From NCBI GenBank assembly GCA_949840935.1, contig CATKXX010000002.1, positions 1-64,000 on the forward strand: DNA of 64,000 nucleotides, written 5' to 3'. This document shows, in pieces, positions 25,201 through 34,533 of this stretch; position 1 is the first letter of the stretch; every line of letters starts with the position of its first letter. Source of the DNA: an uncultured Acetatifactor sp. (GTDB lineage: Bacteria > Bacillota > Clostridia > Lachnospirales > Lachnospiraceae). The position numbers were made by a program, and so were the translations under genes. The notes under the pieces are model-generated. The model was not told the origin of the DNA, made no database searches, and saw only the letters and a program-made list of their open reading frames with translations.

Positions 25201-25230
25201 TACAAAAAATCGTGATACCATCCCGATATT

Positions 25231-26256
25231 TTACCGGATCACATGTATCCAGCCCTCAGGGGCTTCCAGCCTGCCCATCTGGATACCGGTCAGGGTATCA
25301 TACAGCTTTCTGGTGACAGGCCCCATCTCCGTCATGCCGCTTGGCAGACAGATTTCCCTTCCATGATCCACGATCTTACCCACAGGGGAAATGACCGCAG
25401 CCGTACCGCAGAGGCCGCACTCCGCAAAATCCTTTACCTCATCCAGCAAAACCTCTCTCTCCTCAACCTCCAGCCCCAGATACTCTTTTGCTACATATAC
25501 CAAAGAACGGCGGGTAATAGAGGGGAGGATACTGTCGGATTTAGGCGTGACCACCTTATTGTCCTTCGTCACAAACAGGAAATTAGCGCCTCCTGTCTCC
25601 TCCACCTTAGTGCGGGTTCCGGGATCAAGATACATATTCTCGTCATATCCTTCCTCATGGGCGCTCACGATCGCATGAAGGCTCATCGCATAATTCAACC
25701 CTGCCTTAATGTGGCCGGTTCCATGGGGCGCCGCACGGTCAAAATCACTGACGCGGATCGTCAGGGGTTTTACGCCTCCCTTAAAGTAAGGCCCCACAGG
25801 TGTACAGAAAATACGGAACTGATACTCGTCCGCAGGTTTCACGCCGATCACGGGGTTGGATCCGAACATATAGGGACGTACATAGAGCGTTGCCCCGCTG
25901 CCGTAAGGAGGCACATACGCCGCGTTGGCAGCCACCACCTCTGTCACCGCCTTCACAAAGCGCTCTTTGGGAAACACAGGCATTTCCAGCCTTGCGGCGG
26001 AAGCCTCCATGCGCTCCCCGTTCAAGTCAGGGCGGAAGGTAACGATATGCCCGTCATCCGTAGTATAAGCCTTTAAGCCTTCAAAGATCGTCTGTGCATA
26101 CTGCAGGACGCCTGCGCACTCATTCAACACAATATTGGCATCCTCGGTGAGGCCCCCCTCATCCCACGCGCCGTCCTTAAAATTGGATACATATCTGAAA
26201 TCCGTCTGCATATACCCAAAGCCCAGATTGCCCCAATCAATGTTTTTCTTTTCCAT
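25231..26256 (-). CDS. ilvE: Branched-chain amino acid aminotransferase
   Basis: 341 residues, class IV PLP enzyme of the BCAT II type. It exchanges amino groups between Leu/Ile/Val and 2-oxoglutarate. The catalytic Lys that binds PLP is in GHIKAGLNYA (about 184). Other family segments are QTIFEGLKAY, LYVRPYMFGS, EETGGANFLFV and ECGLCGTAAVISPV. AAGGT lies before the ATG. A promoter overlaps the end of folA just upstream, and no T-box leader is present in the 100-bp gap. Confidence 0.95.
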   Translation of the reverse strand: MEKKNIDWGNLGFGYMQTDFRYVSNFKDGAWDEGGLTEDANIVLNECAGVLQYAQTIFEGLKAYTTDDGHIVTFRPDLNGERMEASAARLEMPVFPKERFVKAVTEVVAANAAYVPPYGSGATLYVRPYMFGSNPVIGVKPADEYQFRIFCTPVGPYFKGGVKPLTIRVSDFDRAAPHGTGHIKAGLNYAMSLHAIVSAHEEGYDENMYLDPGTRTKVEETGGANFLFVTKDNKVVTPKSDSILPSITRRSLVYVAKEYLGLEVEEREVLLDEVKDFAECGLCGTAAVISPVGKIVDHGREICLPSGMTEMGPVTRKLYDTLTGIQMGRLEAPEGWIHVIR

Positions 26257-26330
26257 TGGTATTACCTTCTTTCCTCAGACTGTTTTCAGGAGCCTCCCGG
26301 CCAGGCAGCCCCTTTCTTTTTCTGGTAACA

Positions 26331-26359
26331 ATTATTATACTTTTATGGTAAAAAGTCAA
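26331..26359 (-). promoter_or_regulatory. Candidate ilvE promoter
   Basis: Minus-strand TTGACT (26354-26359) with AATAAT (26331-26336) at 17 bp, or TATAAT at 14 bp. It overlaps the folA stop codon. Confidence 0.5.
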
Positions 26360-26856
26360 TGCTTTTCTCCCTTTCTCCTGTACTTCAGAAAGGTATAGGC
26401 GATGTCGAAATACGTCTGTTCCTCGCTGTCTGCCACAATCTCCCACTCCGGATCCCGATCCAGGTCGGGGAAATGAGCATCCGCCTCGTACACATGGTCA
26501 ATCTTAGTCACATGGGCGGTATCGCAGAAGGGAAGGAGCTGCCGGTAGACGCTCTCGCCGCCCACCACATACACCTCCTCTGTGTCATACTTTTTCAGTC
26601 CCTCCAGCAGTTCCTCCACGGAGTGCATCACCACAGCGCCCTTTGCCTTAAATTCCCTGTCCCTGGAGAGGATGATATTCGTGCGGTCCTGCAGGGGCTG
26701 CCCCTGGGGAAAGGTCTCCAGAGTCTTTCTCCCCAGTACCACAACCTTTCCCTTCGTCTCCTCCCGGAAAAACCTGTGATCCCCGGGAATGCTGACCAGA
26801 AGCCGGTTCCTGCTGCCGATCGCCCAGTTGCTGTCCACCGCCACAATGATATTCAT
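26356..26856 (-). CDS. folA: Dihydrofolate reductase
   Basis: 166 residues from the ATG at 26856 (AGGCGG upstream); the frame extends 50 codons further but that part is not DHFR-like and overlaps the previous gene. NADPH-dependent reduction of dihydrofolate to tetrahydrofolate. Family segments: NIIVAVDSNWAIG (residues 2-14), VVVLGRKTLETFP, NIILSRD, EEVYVVGGESVYRQLLP. The start lies 22 bp after the beta-CASP gene, so the two are probably cotranscribed. No thyA is adjacent. Confidence 0.94.
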   Translation of the reverse strand: MNIIVAVDSNWAIGSRNRLLVSIPGDHRFFREETKGKVVVLGRKTLETFPQGQPLQDRTNIILSRDREFKAKGAVVMHSVEELLEGLKKYDTEEVYVVGGESVYRQLLPFCDTAHVTKIDHVYEADAHFPDLDRDPEWEIVADSEEQTYFDIAYTFLKYRRKGEKH

Positions 26857-26878
26857 ATCCGCCTGTTTCCTTTCTTTC

Positions 26879-28480
26879 TCACAGCTTCCATTTGTCACAC
26901 AGGGAATTGATCTGGCTGGCAAACTTTGCCATATCCTTATGCGCAAGCCCGTCGCTTTTCTGCACCAGTGCCAGAAGCCTCTGGGCCGCTGCCAGAAGCC
27001 TTGCATAGACTCCGGAAGCCACCGCCCTCGCCGTCTTCTTCACGCGCACAGGCTCCGCCTCATATTCAAATTTGTTGGAAAGGAGATTAAATACTGTTCC
27101 GCTGTAAGGCGCGTAGGCCCGCTGCCCATACTCCATCCTGAGACATTCCGTAAATTCCGTGCACACACTGTCCTCCCCGTGCACCACAAAGACCTTCTTC
27201 GGTTTCTCCCGGAAGCCGCCCAGCCAGTCCAGCAGGCCGTCCTTGTCCGCATGGCCGCTCATTCCCACCAGCTGCCGGATCTCGGCCCTCACCTGGATGG
27301 GCTCCCCGAACAGACGCACCTCCTCCGTCCCCTCGATAATGGCCCTGCCCAGCGTTCCCACCGCCTGATATCCCACAAACAGAATGGTGCTCTCCGGCCG
27401 CCAGAGATTATGCTTTAAATGGTGCCTGATACGTCCCGCCTCGCACATCCCGGAAGCGGAGATGATCACCTTGGGCGTCTCGATAAAGTTGATCTCCTTG
27501 GATTCCTCACTGGTGATGGTCAGCTTAAGCCCCGCAAAGGCGATGGGATTGATCCCCTCCTTTACCAGCTCCAGCGCATCCTCGTCAAAGCACTCATAAC
27601 GGTTTTCCTGGAAAATCTGTGTGGCCTCCACAGCCAGGGGGCTGTCCACATACACCGGGAAATTCTCATGCCCTTCCACCATCCGCTCCACTTTGATCTT
27701 CCGCAGGAAATACAGCATCTCCTGGGTACGCCCCACGGCAAAGGAAGGGATCACCACGTTCCCTCCCCGGTCAAAGGTCTCCTTCAGGATGGACGCCAGC
27801 TCCCCCACAAAGTCGGGATGTCCCGCAGAATGCAGGCGGTTGCCGTAGGTGGACTCCATCACTACATAGTCCGCCTCCTCCGTGTGGACGGGATCCCTTA
27901 AAAGAGGCTGCTCCTTGTTCCCGATATCCCCGGAAAACACAATCTTCCTGGTCTGGCCCTCCTCCGTCAGCCACACCTCGATGCTGGCCGAGCCCAGCAG
28001 ATGCCCGATATCCGTAAAACGGATCTTAATCCCCTCGCACACCTCCACCATGGCGTCATACTGACAGGGAACGATCCTCTTGATAATGCCGTCCGCATCC
28101 TCCATGGTATACAGAGGCTCCGACGCTGCCACGGATTCGCTTCTCTTAGCCTTGCGGTTCTTCCACTCCGCCTCCATCATCTGGATGTGGGCGCAGTCAC
28201 GCAGCATGATGCTGCAGAGATCCGCCGTGGCATCGGTCATAAATACCTGCCCCCTGAAGCCCCGTGCATACAGTAAGGGAAGCAGCCCGGAGTGATCCAC
28301 ATGGGCGTGGGTCAGGAACACATAGTCAATCTTCGCCTCATCCACCGGCAGCGGTACATTCTCGAAGACATTCACCCCCTGCTCCATCCCGTAATCCACC
28401 AGGATGTGCCTGCCGCCTGCCTCCAGGTAATGACAGCTTCCTGTCACCTCATGATCCGCTCCCACAAATACAAGCTTCAT
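26879..28480 (-). CDS. Metallo-beta-lactamase/beta-CASP ribonuclease-like hydrolase
   Basis: 533 residues from the second ATG (28480), seven bases after AGGAGG; the ATG two codons earlier is too close. MBL motifs: THAHVDHSG (about 59-67), a GHLLGSAS segment, FSGDIGN. Beta-CASP motifs: ESTYGNR, PSFAVGRTQE, SGMCEAGRIRHHLK, and the RQLVGMSGHADKDGLLDWL end. This is the YSH1/CPSF-73-like bacterial group, zinc-dependent RNases. The C-terminal 60 residues form a helical extension. RNA target unknown; probably an RNA-processing enzyme. Confidence 0.85.
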   Translation of the reverse strand: MKLVFVGADHEVTGSCHYLEAGGRHILVDYGMEQGVNVFENVPLPVDEAKIDYVFLTHAHVDHSGLLPLLYARGFRGQVFMTDATADLCSIMLRDCAHIQMMEAEWKNRKAKRSESVAASEPLYTMEDADGIIKRIVPCQYDAMVEVCEGIKIRFTDIGHLLGSASIEVWLTEEGQTRKIVFSGDIGNKEQPLLRDPVHTEEADYVVMESTYGNRLHSAGHPDFVGELASILKETFDRGGNVVIPSFAVGRTQEMLYFLRKIKVERMVEGHENFPVYVDSPLAVEATQIFQENRYECFDEDALELVKEGINPIAFAGLKLTITSEESKEINFIETPKVIISASGMCEAGRIRHHLKHNLWRPESTILFVGYQAVGTLGRAIIEGTEEVRLFGEPIQVRAEIRQLVGMSGHADKDGLLDWLGGFREKPKKVFVVHGEDSVCTEFTECLRMEYGQRAYAPYSGTVFNLLSNKFEYEAEPVRVKKTARAVASGVYARLLAAAQRLLALVQKSDGLAHKDMAKFASQINSLCDKWKL

Positions 28481-28530
28481 AGCCATACCTCCTCGTATCC
28501 AGCTGCTGCCTGCAGCGATCCCTGCGTCTT

Positions 28531-30291
28531 CTACTTCAACGCGTTTGCGGTTTCATAAAAATGATAATACATGCCCTTCTTCTCTATCAGCTGGTCGTGG
28601 CTGCCCTCCTCCACAATGCCTTCCTCCGTCAGCACCAGTATCCGGTCAGAATTTCGGATGCTGGAAAGCCTGTGGGCAATGGTCAGCGTAGTCCTGCCCT
28701 CGGAAAGCTTTGCCAGGGATTTCGCCACGGCAAATTCGCTCTCATTGTCCAGGGCGGAGGTTGCCTCGTCCAGGATGATGATGGGCGGGTTCTTTAAGAA
28801 CACCCTGGCAATGCTGATCCTCTGCTTCTGTCCCCCGGAGAGCTTTACGCCCCGCTCTCCCACATAAGTCTCATAGCCGTCCCTCAGGGCCGTGATAAAC
28901 TCATGGGCCCCGGCCCGTTTCGCCGCATCCACAATCTCCTCCCGGGAGGCGCCCGGCCTTCCGTACAGGATATTCTCATAGATGGTTCCCGAGAACAGGT
29001 ACACATCCTGCTGTACGATGCCAATGCTTCCCCGGAGGCTCTTTAAGGTGAAATGCTTCACATCCTGGCCGTCCAGAGTGATCCTGCCCCTGGACACATC
29101 ATAAAACCTGGGAATCAGGTTACACAGGGTAGTCTTCCCGCCTCCCGAAGGCCCCACGATGGCAACCTTTTCCCCGGGACGGATCTCCAGGTTCAGATTG
29201 CTGAACACCTGATTATGGTCGTCGGGATACTCGAAGCTCACATCCTCAAACACAATATTTCCCCGGGGGTTTTCCAGCTCCACAGCCCCCGGCTCGTCGA
29301 AAATCTCGATATCCGCGTCCAGGATCTGCAGGAAACGCTCGATTCCCGTAACCCCTCTCTGAAACTGCTCGGCAAACTCTATGATACGCCGGATGGTGGC
29401 GATCAGGGTGGAGACATAAAGCATATACGCCACCAGATCACCGGGAGCGATCAGCCCCTTTATCATAAACCCGCCGCCTGCTACCAACACCAGCAGGTAC
29501 ATCAGGCCGTCGAACATCTTCACCGCCGTCTGGAACGCTGCCATATAGCGGTAGGTCAGCTTCTTGATGTCCAGGAACACACTGTTGTCCTTCTCAAACT
29601 TGGATTCCTCCACCGCCTCGTTGGTAAAAGCCTTCACTACCTTGTGGCCAAGGAGGCTGTCCTCAATCCGGGCATTGAGCTCGCCGATCTGGTTCCTCTG
29701 CTTACGGAAGGCGGCACGCTGCCTGAAATTCAGTATCATGCAGACAATCAGCATCAGGGGCACGCACAGGAAAATGATTGCCGTCAGAAGCAGATTGATG
29801 TTGGCCAGAATGACAAAGGCGATCACCGTCTTGATCCCCGCTATGAAAAATTCCTCCGGGCAATGGTGCGCGAATTCCGTCACGTCAAACAGATCGTTGG
29901 TGATACGCCCCATGATCTGTCCCACCTTGGTATTGTTATAGTAGGTGTCGGAAAGCTTCTGAAGATGGCTGTAAGCGTCCCGGCGCATGTCCGTCTCAAT
30001 CCTCGCCCCCATCACATGACCCATGTCCGCCATATAATAGCTGGCAAAGCAGTCCACGATCCGCAGGCCGAAATAAAGAAGCCCCAGCCCCCCTATGGTT
30101 TTCACGGAGAGGGACGCCAGATCCCGGATCCCCTCATTTGTGATGTAACGCATGATCATGGGGAGCACCAGCTCGCAGACCGTAGTCAGCGCGGCACAGA
30201 ACAGATCCATAGCCAGTGTCCCCTTATATTTCCCGAAGTAGGGCACAAAGCGCCGAAGCAGCTCCTTTGTGCCGTATTGCCTTGATTCCAT
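28531..30291 (-). CDS. ABC exporter, fused permease-ATPase
   Basis: 586 residues from the ATG at 30291; a GTG 17 codons earlier lies inside the previous gene and lacks a site. N-terminal six-helix exporter domain (about 10-300). The ATPase domain has Walker A GPSGGGKTT (about 375), Q-loop, signature LSGGQKQR, Walker B IIILDEATSALD with intact Glu, and switch His in IAHRLSS. A complete catalytic set suggests a homodimeric MsbA/LmrA-like lipid or drug exporter. The gene starts 22 bp after the epimerase and lies in the same run as the GGDEF gene. Substrate unknown. Confidence 0.9.
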   Translation of the reverse strand: MESRQYGTKELLRRFVPYFGKYKGTLAMDLFCAALTTVCELVLPMIMRYITNEGIRDLASLSVKTIGGLGLLYFGLRIVDCFASYYMADMGHVMGARIETDMRRDAYSHLQKLSDTYYNNTKVGQIMGRITNDLFDVTEFAHHCPEEFFIAGIKTVIAFVILANINLLLTAIIFLCVPLMLIVCMILNFRQRAAFRKQRNQIGELNARIEDSLLGHKVVKAFTNEAVEESKFEKDNSVFLDIKKLTYRYMAAFQTAVKMFDGLMYLLVLVAGGGFMIKGLIAPGDLVAYMLYVSTLIATIRRIIEFAEQFQRGVTGIERFLQILDADIEIFDEPGAVELENPRGNIVFEDVSFEYPDDHNQVFSNLNLEIRPGEKVAIVGPSGGGKTTLCNLIPRFYDVSRGRITLDGQDVKHFTLKSLRGSIGIVQQDVYLFSGTIYENILYGRPGASREEIVDAAKRAGAHEFITALRDGYETYVGERGVKLSGGQKQRISIARVFLKNPPIIILDEATSALDNESEFAVAKSLAKLSEGRTTLTIAHRLSSIRNSDRILVLTEEGIVEEGSHDQLIEKKGMYYHFYETANALK

Positions 30292-30313
30292 CTCTTTCCT
30301 GTCCCTTTCTCTT

Positions 30314-31216
30314 TCAGCCGCCGTATACCCCTTTGAAGGCACGGTAGGTCTTCTTCATGCCCTCCCTGATATCCGTGTAAGCAAGTCCCAGCTCCCGCCT
30401 GCTCTTTTCATTGGAATAACAGAACGTCTCCTCCCGCGTCACCGGGAAGGGCAGAGGAAGCCCCTGCTGCCTTGCCTGATCACAGGTCAGGGGAAGCTCT
30501 GCGGCCTCCCTGTCCGCCGCTTCCCACAGAGCCTGGAAAAACTGGTCATAATCCGTCATTTGATCCTGGCACAGGTTGTACGCCTGGCCGTAAGCGGCCT
30601 CGTTTAGCAGGCATCTTTTCACCGCCTCCGCGGCATCCTTCACATAGACAAACTGAAAGGCCCCCGAAGCATCCGTGATATGGGGCAAGACCCCCTGCTG
30701 CACCATGAGCCGGATAAAGACGGGCTCCCTGGGCGCATAATTATAAGGGCCGTAAAGGATGGCCGGCCTGAGTACGGTATACGGAATCCCCTTCTCCCCG
30801 CAGACCTCAGAAAGCTCCTGCTCCAGCGCAACCTTTCCGGCAATATATGCGCCTGCCTCCCCCGGAAAGCTGCGGGTCTCAAAGGGTGAATCCTCCTTCT
30901 TCGCTTCCCCTCCTGTCCTTTCATAGACATCCACCGTGCTGATCAGGACATACTGGCGGATCTTCCCCCCGAAATGATGGAAAAAGGTACGGATATCGCC
31001 TTTCTCATAAGCGCAGAAATCCACCGCCACATCGAAGTCTTCCTGTATGCCCTGCCAGAGGGAGGGATCGTGACGATCGCCTCTGATCTGCGCCGCTCCC
31101 AGCGCTTCCACAGGACAGCTTCCACGGTTGACTACAGTCACCCGGTGCTCTCCTGCCGTGAGCATGACAAATACCCTCCCAAAGAAATAGCTTCCCCCTG
31201 TCACTAATATTTTCAT
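30314..31216 (-). CDS. NAD-dependent epimerase/dehydratase family protein
   Basis: 300 residues, Rossmann fold of the extended SDR type. The dinucleotide motif is VTGGSYFFG (about 5-13), slightly off the GxxGxxG norm. The active-site region has STVDVYE and AYIAGKVALE (Tyr-x-x-x-Lys, about 124-128). Substrate binding follows in RPAILYGPYNYAP. Probably acts on a nucleotide sugar or related NAD-dependent substrate. Its ATG directly follows the TGA of the GGDEF gene (GGGGGAAG site), so it is translationally linked to it. Confidence 0.85.
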   Translation of the reverse strand: MKILVTGGSYFFGRVFVMLTAGEHRVTVVNRGSCPVEALGAAQIRGDRHDPSLWQGIQEDFDVAVDFCAYEKGDIRTFFHHFGGKIRQYVLISTVDVYERTGGEAKKEDSPFETRSFPGEAGAYIAGKVALEQELSEVCGEKGIPYTVLRPAILYGPYNYAPREPVFIRLMVQQGVLPHITDASGAFQFVYVKDAAEAVKRCLLNEAAYGQAYNLCQDQMTDYDQFFQALWEAADREAAELPLTCDQARQQGLPLPFPVTREETFCYSNEKSRRELGLAYTDIREGMKKTYRAFKGVYGG

Positions 31217-33112
31217 TCAACTTCCCCCATTCGCCCTGCGGCATTTCCGGCTGCTCTTATCCTGGTACATGGCCTGGTCTGCCAGGTCACAACACGCCTC
31301 CACCGTAAGAGGCTTCTCCCGTGTGCTCATGGCATAGCCGATGCTCACGCCCAGCTGATAACGGATCTGGCGCCTGCTCACCTTGTCGGCCAGTATCCGG
31401 TCAATCCTCTCCCTGAGCCCCTGCCAGTGCTCCGGCTGCACATTGCGGGAAAGCAGCAGGAATTCATCCCCTCCATAGCGCACCAGCAGCTCATCCTCCT
31501 CCGTCACCGCCTGAAGCACGCTGGCGATGATGCACAGCGCATGGTTCCCGGCCAGATGCCCGAATTCGTCATTGACCTTTTTCAGCCCGTCCATATCCAT
31601 GATCGCCACTGTGAATTCCTCCCCCGACGTATAATCCTCCTTAAAGCGCTGCAGGCCAAAGCGGTTATACAGCCCTGTCATCTGATCCCTCATATGGAGC
31701 TCATCCAGTGTCTGGATGCTGCTGCGCAGGATCATCTGCCGGCGCAGATTCTCAATACTGCTGCCAATGCTCTCGTGGCAGATGCGGTAATTGTAGATTT
31801 CGATGGGGAAATATTCATTTAAAAAGACCATATACCCGAAGTCCTGCTCCTTGTAATGGATGGGGAAGAAGATCAGTATATCATTCTCCCTGGCTTGGGC
31901 CGGAAACAGCTTCTCCACCGGAAAGGCCACATTTTTCAGGGCCCCCGTCCTTTTGGACACCCCGGTGACAGCCACCATGGTCCTGTCGTATATCCTGCCC
32001 TGCTCTGTGATCCTCTCGCTCTCCTCATTGATTATGTATTTCAGGTCGCTCTGGTTCAGACAGCAGAAGAAATCCGAGCAGCTGATTCCCTCCAGCATTT
32101 CCCTGAGATTCGCCCCCAGCTGATCCAGGGAGTCCACCTTCTCCAGCGCATTGTTATACTGCATCATCCCGCTGACCTGTGTGGCAGCCTCCACCTTGGA
32201 GAGGATCAGTTCCTGATATCTCTCGCCGTATGCGGCCTCCTCGCGGTTCTCACAGCCGCAGCTCGTTCCATAGTGCATCCTGCACTCGTAATAATTCTCC
32301 CTCCTGACCGCCTTCCCGGCCATCATCTCCTCCAGCAGGCCGCAGGCGGACTCCGCTGCATCCTCGTCCATCCTGTCAGCGCCTGTCAGCATGGGGCGGA
32401 ACACAATACTGTTGGTACTGTAATTCAGCGTGCACAGCAGCTTATCCTCCGGCACCTTAAAGCCTCTCTCCTCCAATTCCAGGCACAGGCCGATGGCCAT
32501 TACATCATGGACGCAGATCACAGCCTCCGCGTCACTGATTCCCAGCTCCCGGAATTCATCATAAAGGTTACGGCCATTCTGTATGGATACCTGCTTCTCC
32601 AGCACCCGCTTCTCCTCATAGGGAATGCCCCTTTTGCCAAGTACCTCCTGGTATGCCTTTTTCATCTGCATGGAGATCACGTCAAGCTTATCCTGCTGGA
32701 TCAGGTTAATCCTTGTACAGCCGTGCCTGTCAATGAGATGTTCCATCAGCTCGCAGCCGGCCTTATAGGCGTCTATGGTCAGAAAGGGAGCATCCTCTGC
32801 CTCAATATTGATAGTCACAAGGGGCGTCTCCTTCTCCCGGAGCATGGCCGCAAGCCTGTTCGCAAGCTGCCCGCTGCCCAGATTCCCCTCCAGGATACAG
32901 CCGTCAAACCTCACGTAATTCAACAGGTCATAGATGGCCCCCTCCCCGTGCTCATGCCAGGTATCGTCGTAGAAAGCCCCGTAATTGCTGAATACATACA
33001 GCACATAGCCCCCTCGTTTCTTCAGGCTCCTGTGCACCGCCTTGATAATGACCTTCTGGCGTTCAAAGTTAGACGCATTTGTGATTAATGCTATATTCTT
33101 TGTGTCTCCCAT
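31217..33112 (-). CDS. LacI-like ligand-binding GGDEF protein
   Basis: 631 residues from the ATG at 33112 (GGAGGAGC upstream). Residues about 1-270 resemble the periplasmic-binding fold of LacI/GalR regulators (NIALITNASNFERQ, then IDRHGCTRINLIQQDKLD, EAVICVHDVMAIGLCLEL) but there is no HTH and no signal peptide. Residues about 300-450 look GAF/linker-like. Residues about 470-630 are a diguanylate cyclase with LYNRFGLQRF, DMDGLKKVNDEFGH and an intact YGGDEF. It should make cyclic di-GMP in response to a cytoplasmic small ligand, perhaps a sugar. It begins a run with epimerase and ABC exporter. Confidence 0.88.
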   Translation of the reverse strand: MGDTKNIALITNASNFERQKVIIKAVHRSLKKRGGYVLYVFSNYGAFYDDTWHEHGEGAIYDLLNYVRFDGCILEGNLGSGQLANRLAAMLREKETPLVTINIEAEDAPFLTIDAYKAGCELMEHLIDRHGCTRINLIQQDKLDVISMQMKKAYQEVLGKRGIPYEEKRVLEKQVSIQNGRNLYDEFRELGISDAEAVICVHDVMAIGLCLELEERGFKVPEDKLLCTLNYSTNSIVFRPMLTGADRMDEDAAESACGLLEEMMAGKAVRRENYYECRMHYGTSCGCENREEAAYGERYQELILSKVEAATQVSGMMQYNNALEKVDSLDQLGANLREMLEGISCSDFFCCLNQSDLKYIINEESERITEQGRIYDRTMVAVTGVSKRTGALKNVAFPVEKLFPAQARENDILIFFPIHYKEQDFGYMVFLNEYFPIEIYNYRICHESIGSSIENLRRQMILRSSIQTLDELHMRDQMTGLYNRFGLQRFKEDYTSGEEFTVAIMDMDGLKKVNDEFGHLAGNHALCIIASVLQAVTEEDELLVRYGGDEFLLLSRNVQPEHWQGLRERIDRILADKVSRRQIRYQLGVSIGYAMSTREKPLTVEACCDLADQAMYQDKSSRKCRRANGGS

Positions 33113-33177
33113 ATCCGCTGTGCTCCTCCGATGATAATATAAAAGCCCCTGACACATCCCTCTTTAGTATACCATAT

Positions 33178-33450
33178 TCAGGAGACAATTTCATTCCCTA
33201 TTTCGCCCCTGTCCGGTTCCCCCGCGTTCCTGTCCGTGTACATATCCAGAAGCCCCACGGTCTCCGTAGCGGGCCTCCCGTAGCTGTTACAGCATTTGTG
33301 GGATACCTCCTTCCCCTCAGACCGATCGTCCATGATCACACTCATCCGCAGGGCTCCCTTTTCCAATTCGCCGTCCAGATGCCTTACAATGTCCTCCAGC
33401 ATGGCTTCGTCCACACCGCCGCCCGTATTCCTGTTATCGTTCCTGCCCAT
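33178..33450 (-). CDS. Small conserved protein, function unknown
   Basis: 90 residues from the ATG at 33450 (AGAGGT upstream); the longer frame to 33528 lacks a site. The protein is soluble, with an acidic helix (VDEAMLEDIVRHLDGELEKG), a beta-like RMSVIMDD, a KCCNSYGRPATETVGLLD segment with paired Cys, and a charged tail. The type is familiar as a short Lachnospiraceae protein but no function is known. It lies 65 bp upstream of the GGDEF gene on the same strand. Confidence 0.6.
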   Translation of the reverse strand: MGRNDNRNTGGGVDEAMLEDIVRHLDGELEKGALRMSVIMDDRSEGKEVSHKCCNSYGRPATETVGLLDMYTDRNAGEPDRGEIGNEIVS

Positions 33451-33657
33451 AGATACCTCTTTTCCACATGCTTTCCCGCATGATATGGCCCTTTCTATTA
33501 TAATATTCTCACAAGGCTCCCAAGTCAACCTGTTTCATGCGCGGCCGCCGCGCAAAAACAACATTTCAATTACTTTTCACACCTGCGCCACCGCGAGGCA
33601 GTTTCTGTGCATCAGTCGCCGGTCACGGAGTGAGCAGTAACACATTTCAGCCTTGTA

Positions 33658-33686
33658 TTGCCGTCGCTTTCCGTTTGTGATAAGAT
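33658..33686 (+). promoter_or_regulatory. Candidate promoter of the KduD-like gene
   Basis: TTGCCG (33658-33663), 17 bp, TAAGAT (33681-33686), 29 bp before the ATG. Both boxes are imperfect. Confidence 0.4.
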
Positions 33687-33715
33687 AATAGCAAAAGAAA
33701 ACGGAGGATATTTAT

Positions 33716-34480
33716 ATGACTGATTTGAACATGTTTTCGCTGGAAGGCAGGACCGCCCTCGTAACAGGAGCCAACACAGGGCTTGGGCAGGGAATCTGCG
33801 TGGCATATGCAAAGGCGGGCGCCAATGTAGTCGGCGTTGCCAGAAGAAGCTGTCAGGAAACGGCAGACAAGATTTCCGCATTTCAGGGAAGCTTCCGGGA
33901 AATTCTCGCAGACCTCTCAGACATCTCCGTAATCCCCCGTATCGTGGAGGAGGCGCAGAAGGCCTTCGGCCGCGTGGACATCCTGGTAAATAACGCGGGA
34001 ATCATTAAGAGATGCGATGCCGTGGACGTGACAGAGGAGGACTGGGATGCCGTCATAGACGTAAACGAAAAAATGGTATTCTTCCTGTGCCGGGCCTTCG
34101 CGGAAAAATGGATCGCGGATCAGAAGGGCGGGAAGATCATCAATATTGCCTCCATGCTCAGCTATCAGGGCGGCATCCGTGTCCCCGCCTACACCTCCAG
34201 TAAGAGCGCAGTGATCGGCCTGACCAGGGCCCTTGCCAACGAATGGGCCGGCCACAATATCAATGTAAACGGGATTGCCCCCGGCTATATGGAGACGAAC
34301 AATACCCAGAACCTGAGAAGCGACGGGCAGCGCAGCGAGGAAATCCTTTCCCGTATCCCCGCAGGGCGCTGGGGTACTCCCGAGGACGTCGCCGGCGCCG
34401 CGATCTTTTTGGCCTCCGATGCCGCAGCCTATATTCACGGCTTTACCCTTGCCGTAGACGGCGGATGGCTGGCCAGGTAA
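33716..34480 (+). CDS. kduD: KduD-like short-chain dehydrogenase
   Basis: 254 residues, classical SDR. Cofactor motif TGANTGLG (residues 17-24), NNAG (about 90-93), catalytic Ser in NIASMLSYQGG and Tyr/Lys in YTSSK (about 160-164), APGYMETNNT near the substrate. The sequence is closest in pattern to 2-dehydro-3-deoxy-D-gluconate 5-dehydrogenase (KduD), which links 5-keto-4-deoxyuronate from pectin or glycosaminoglycans to KDG. No kduI or kdgK is nearby, so the exact substrate is open. GGAGG precedes the ATG; a terminator follows. Single-gene unit. Confidence 0.85.
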   Translation: MTDLNMFSLEGRTALVTGANTGLGQGICVAYAKAGANVVGVARRSCQETADKISAFQGSFREILADLSDISVIPRIVEEAQKAFGRVDILVNNAGIIKRCDAVDVTEEDWDAVIDVNEKMVFFLCRAFAEKWIADQKGGKIINIASMLSYQGGIRVPAYTSSKSAVIGLTRALANEWAGHNINVNGIAPGYMETNNTQNLRSDGQRSEEILSRIPAGRWGTPEDVAGAAIFLASDAAAYIHGFTLAVDGGWLAR

Positions 34481-34490
34481 AAGGCAGGAA

Positions 34491-34521
34491 AGATGCCGGG
34501 CACTCTGCCCGGCATCTTTTT
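34491..34521. terminator. Bidirectional terminator
   Basis: A perfect 12-bp stem (34491-34502 and 34506-34517) with loop CTC is followed by TTTTT on the plus strand. It closes the KduD-like gene and, from the other side, the ABC exporter operon ending at 34534. Confidence 0.9.
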
Positions 34522-34533
34522 CCCTTCCGTCCG

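Noticed and set aside
26257..26355. Possible T-box leader before ilvE
   Set aside because: The gap is only about 100 bases and has no T-box core or specifier stem; a simple promoter explains it.
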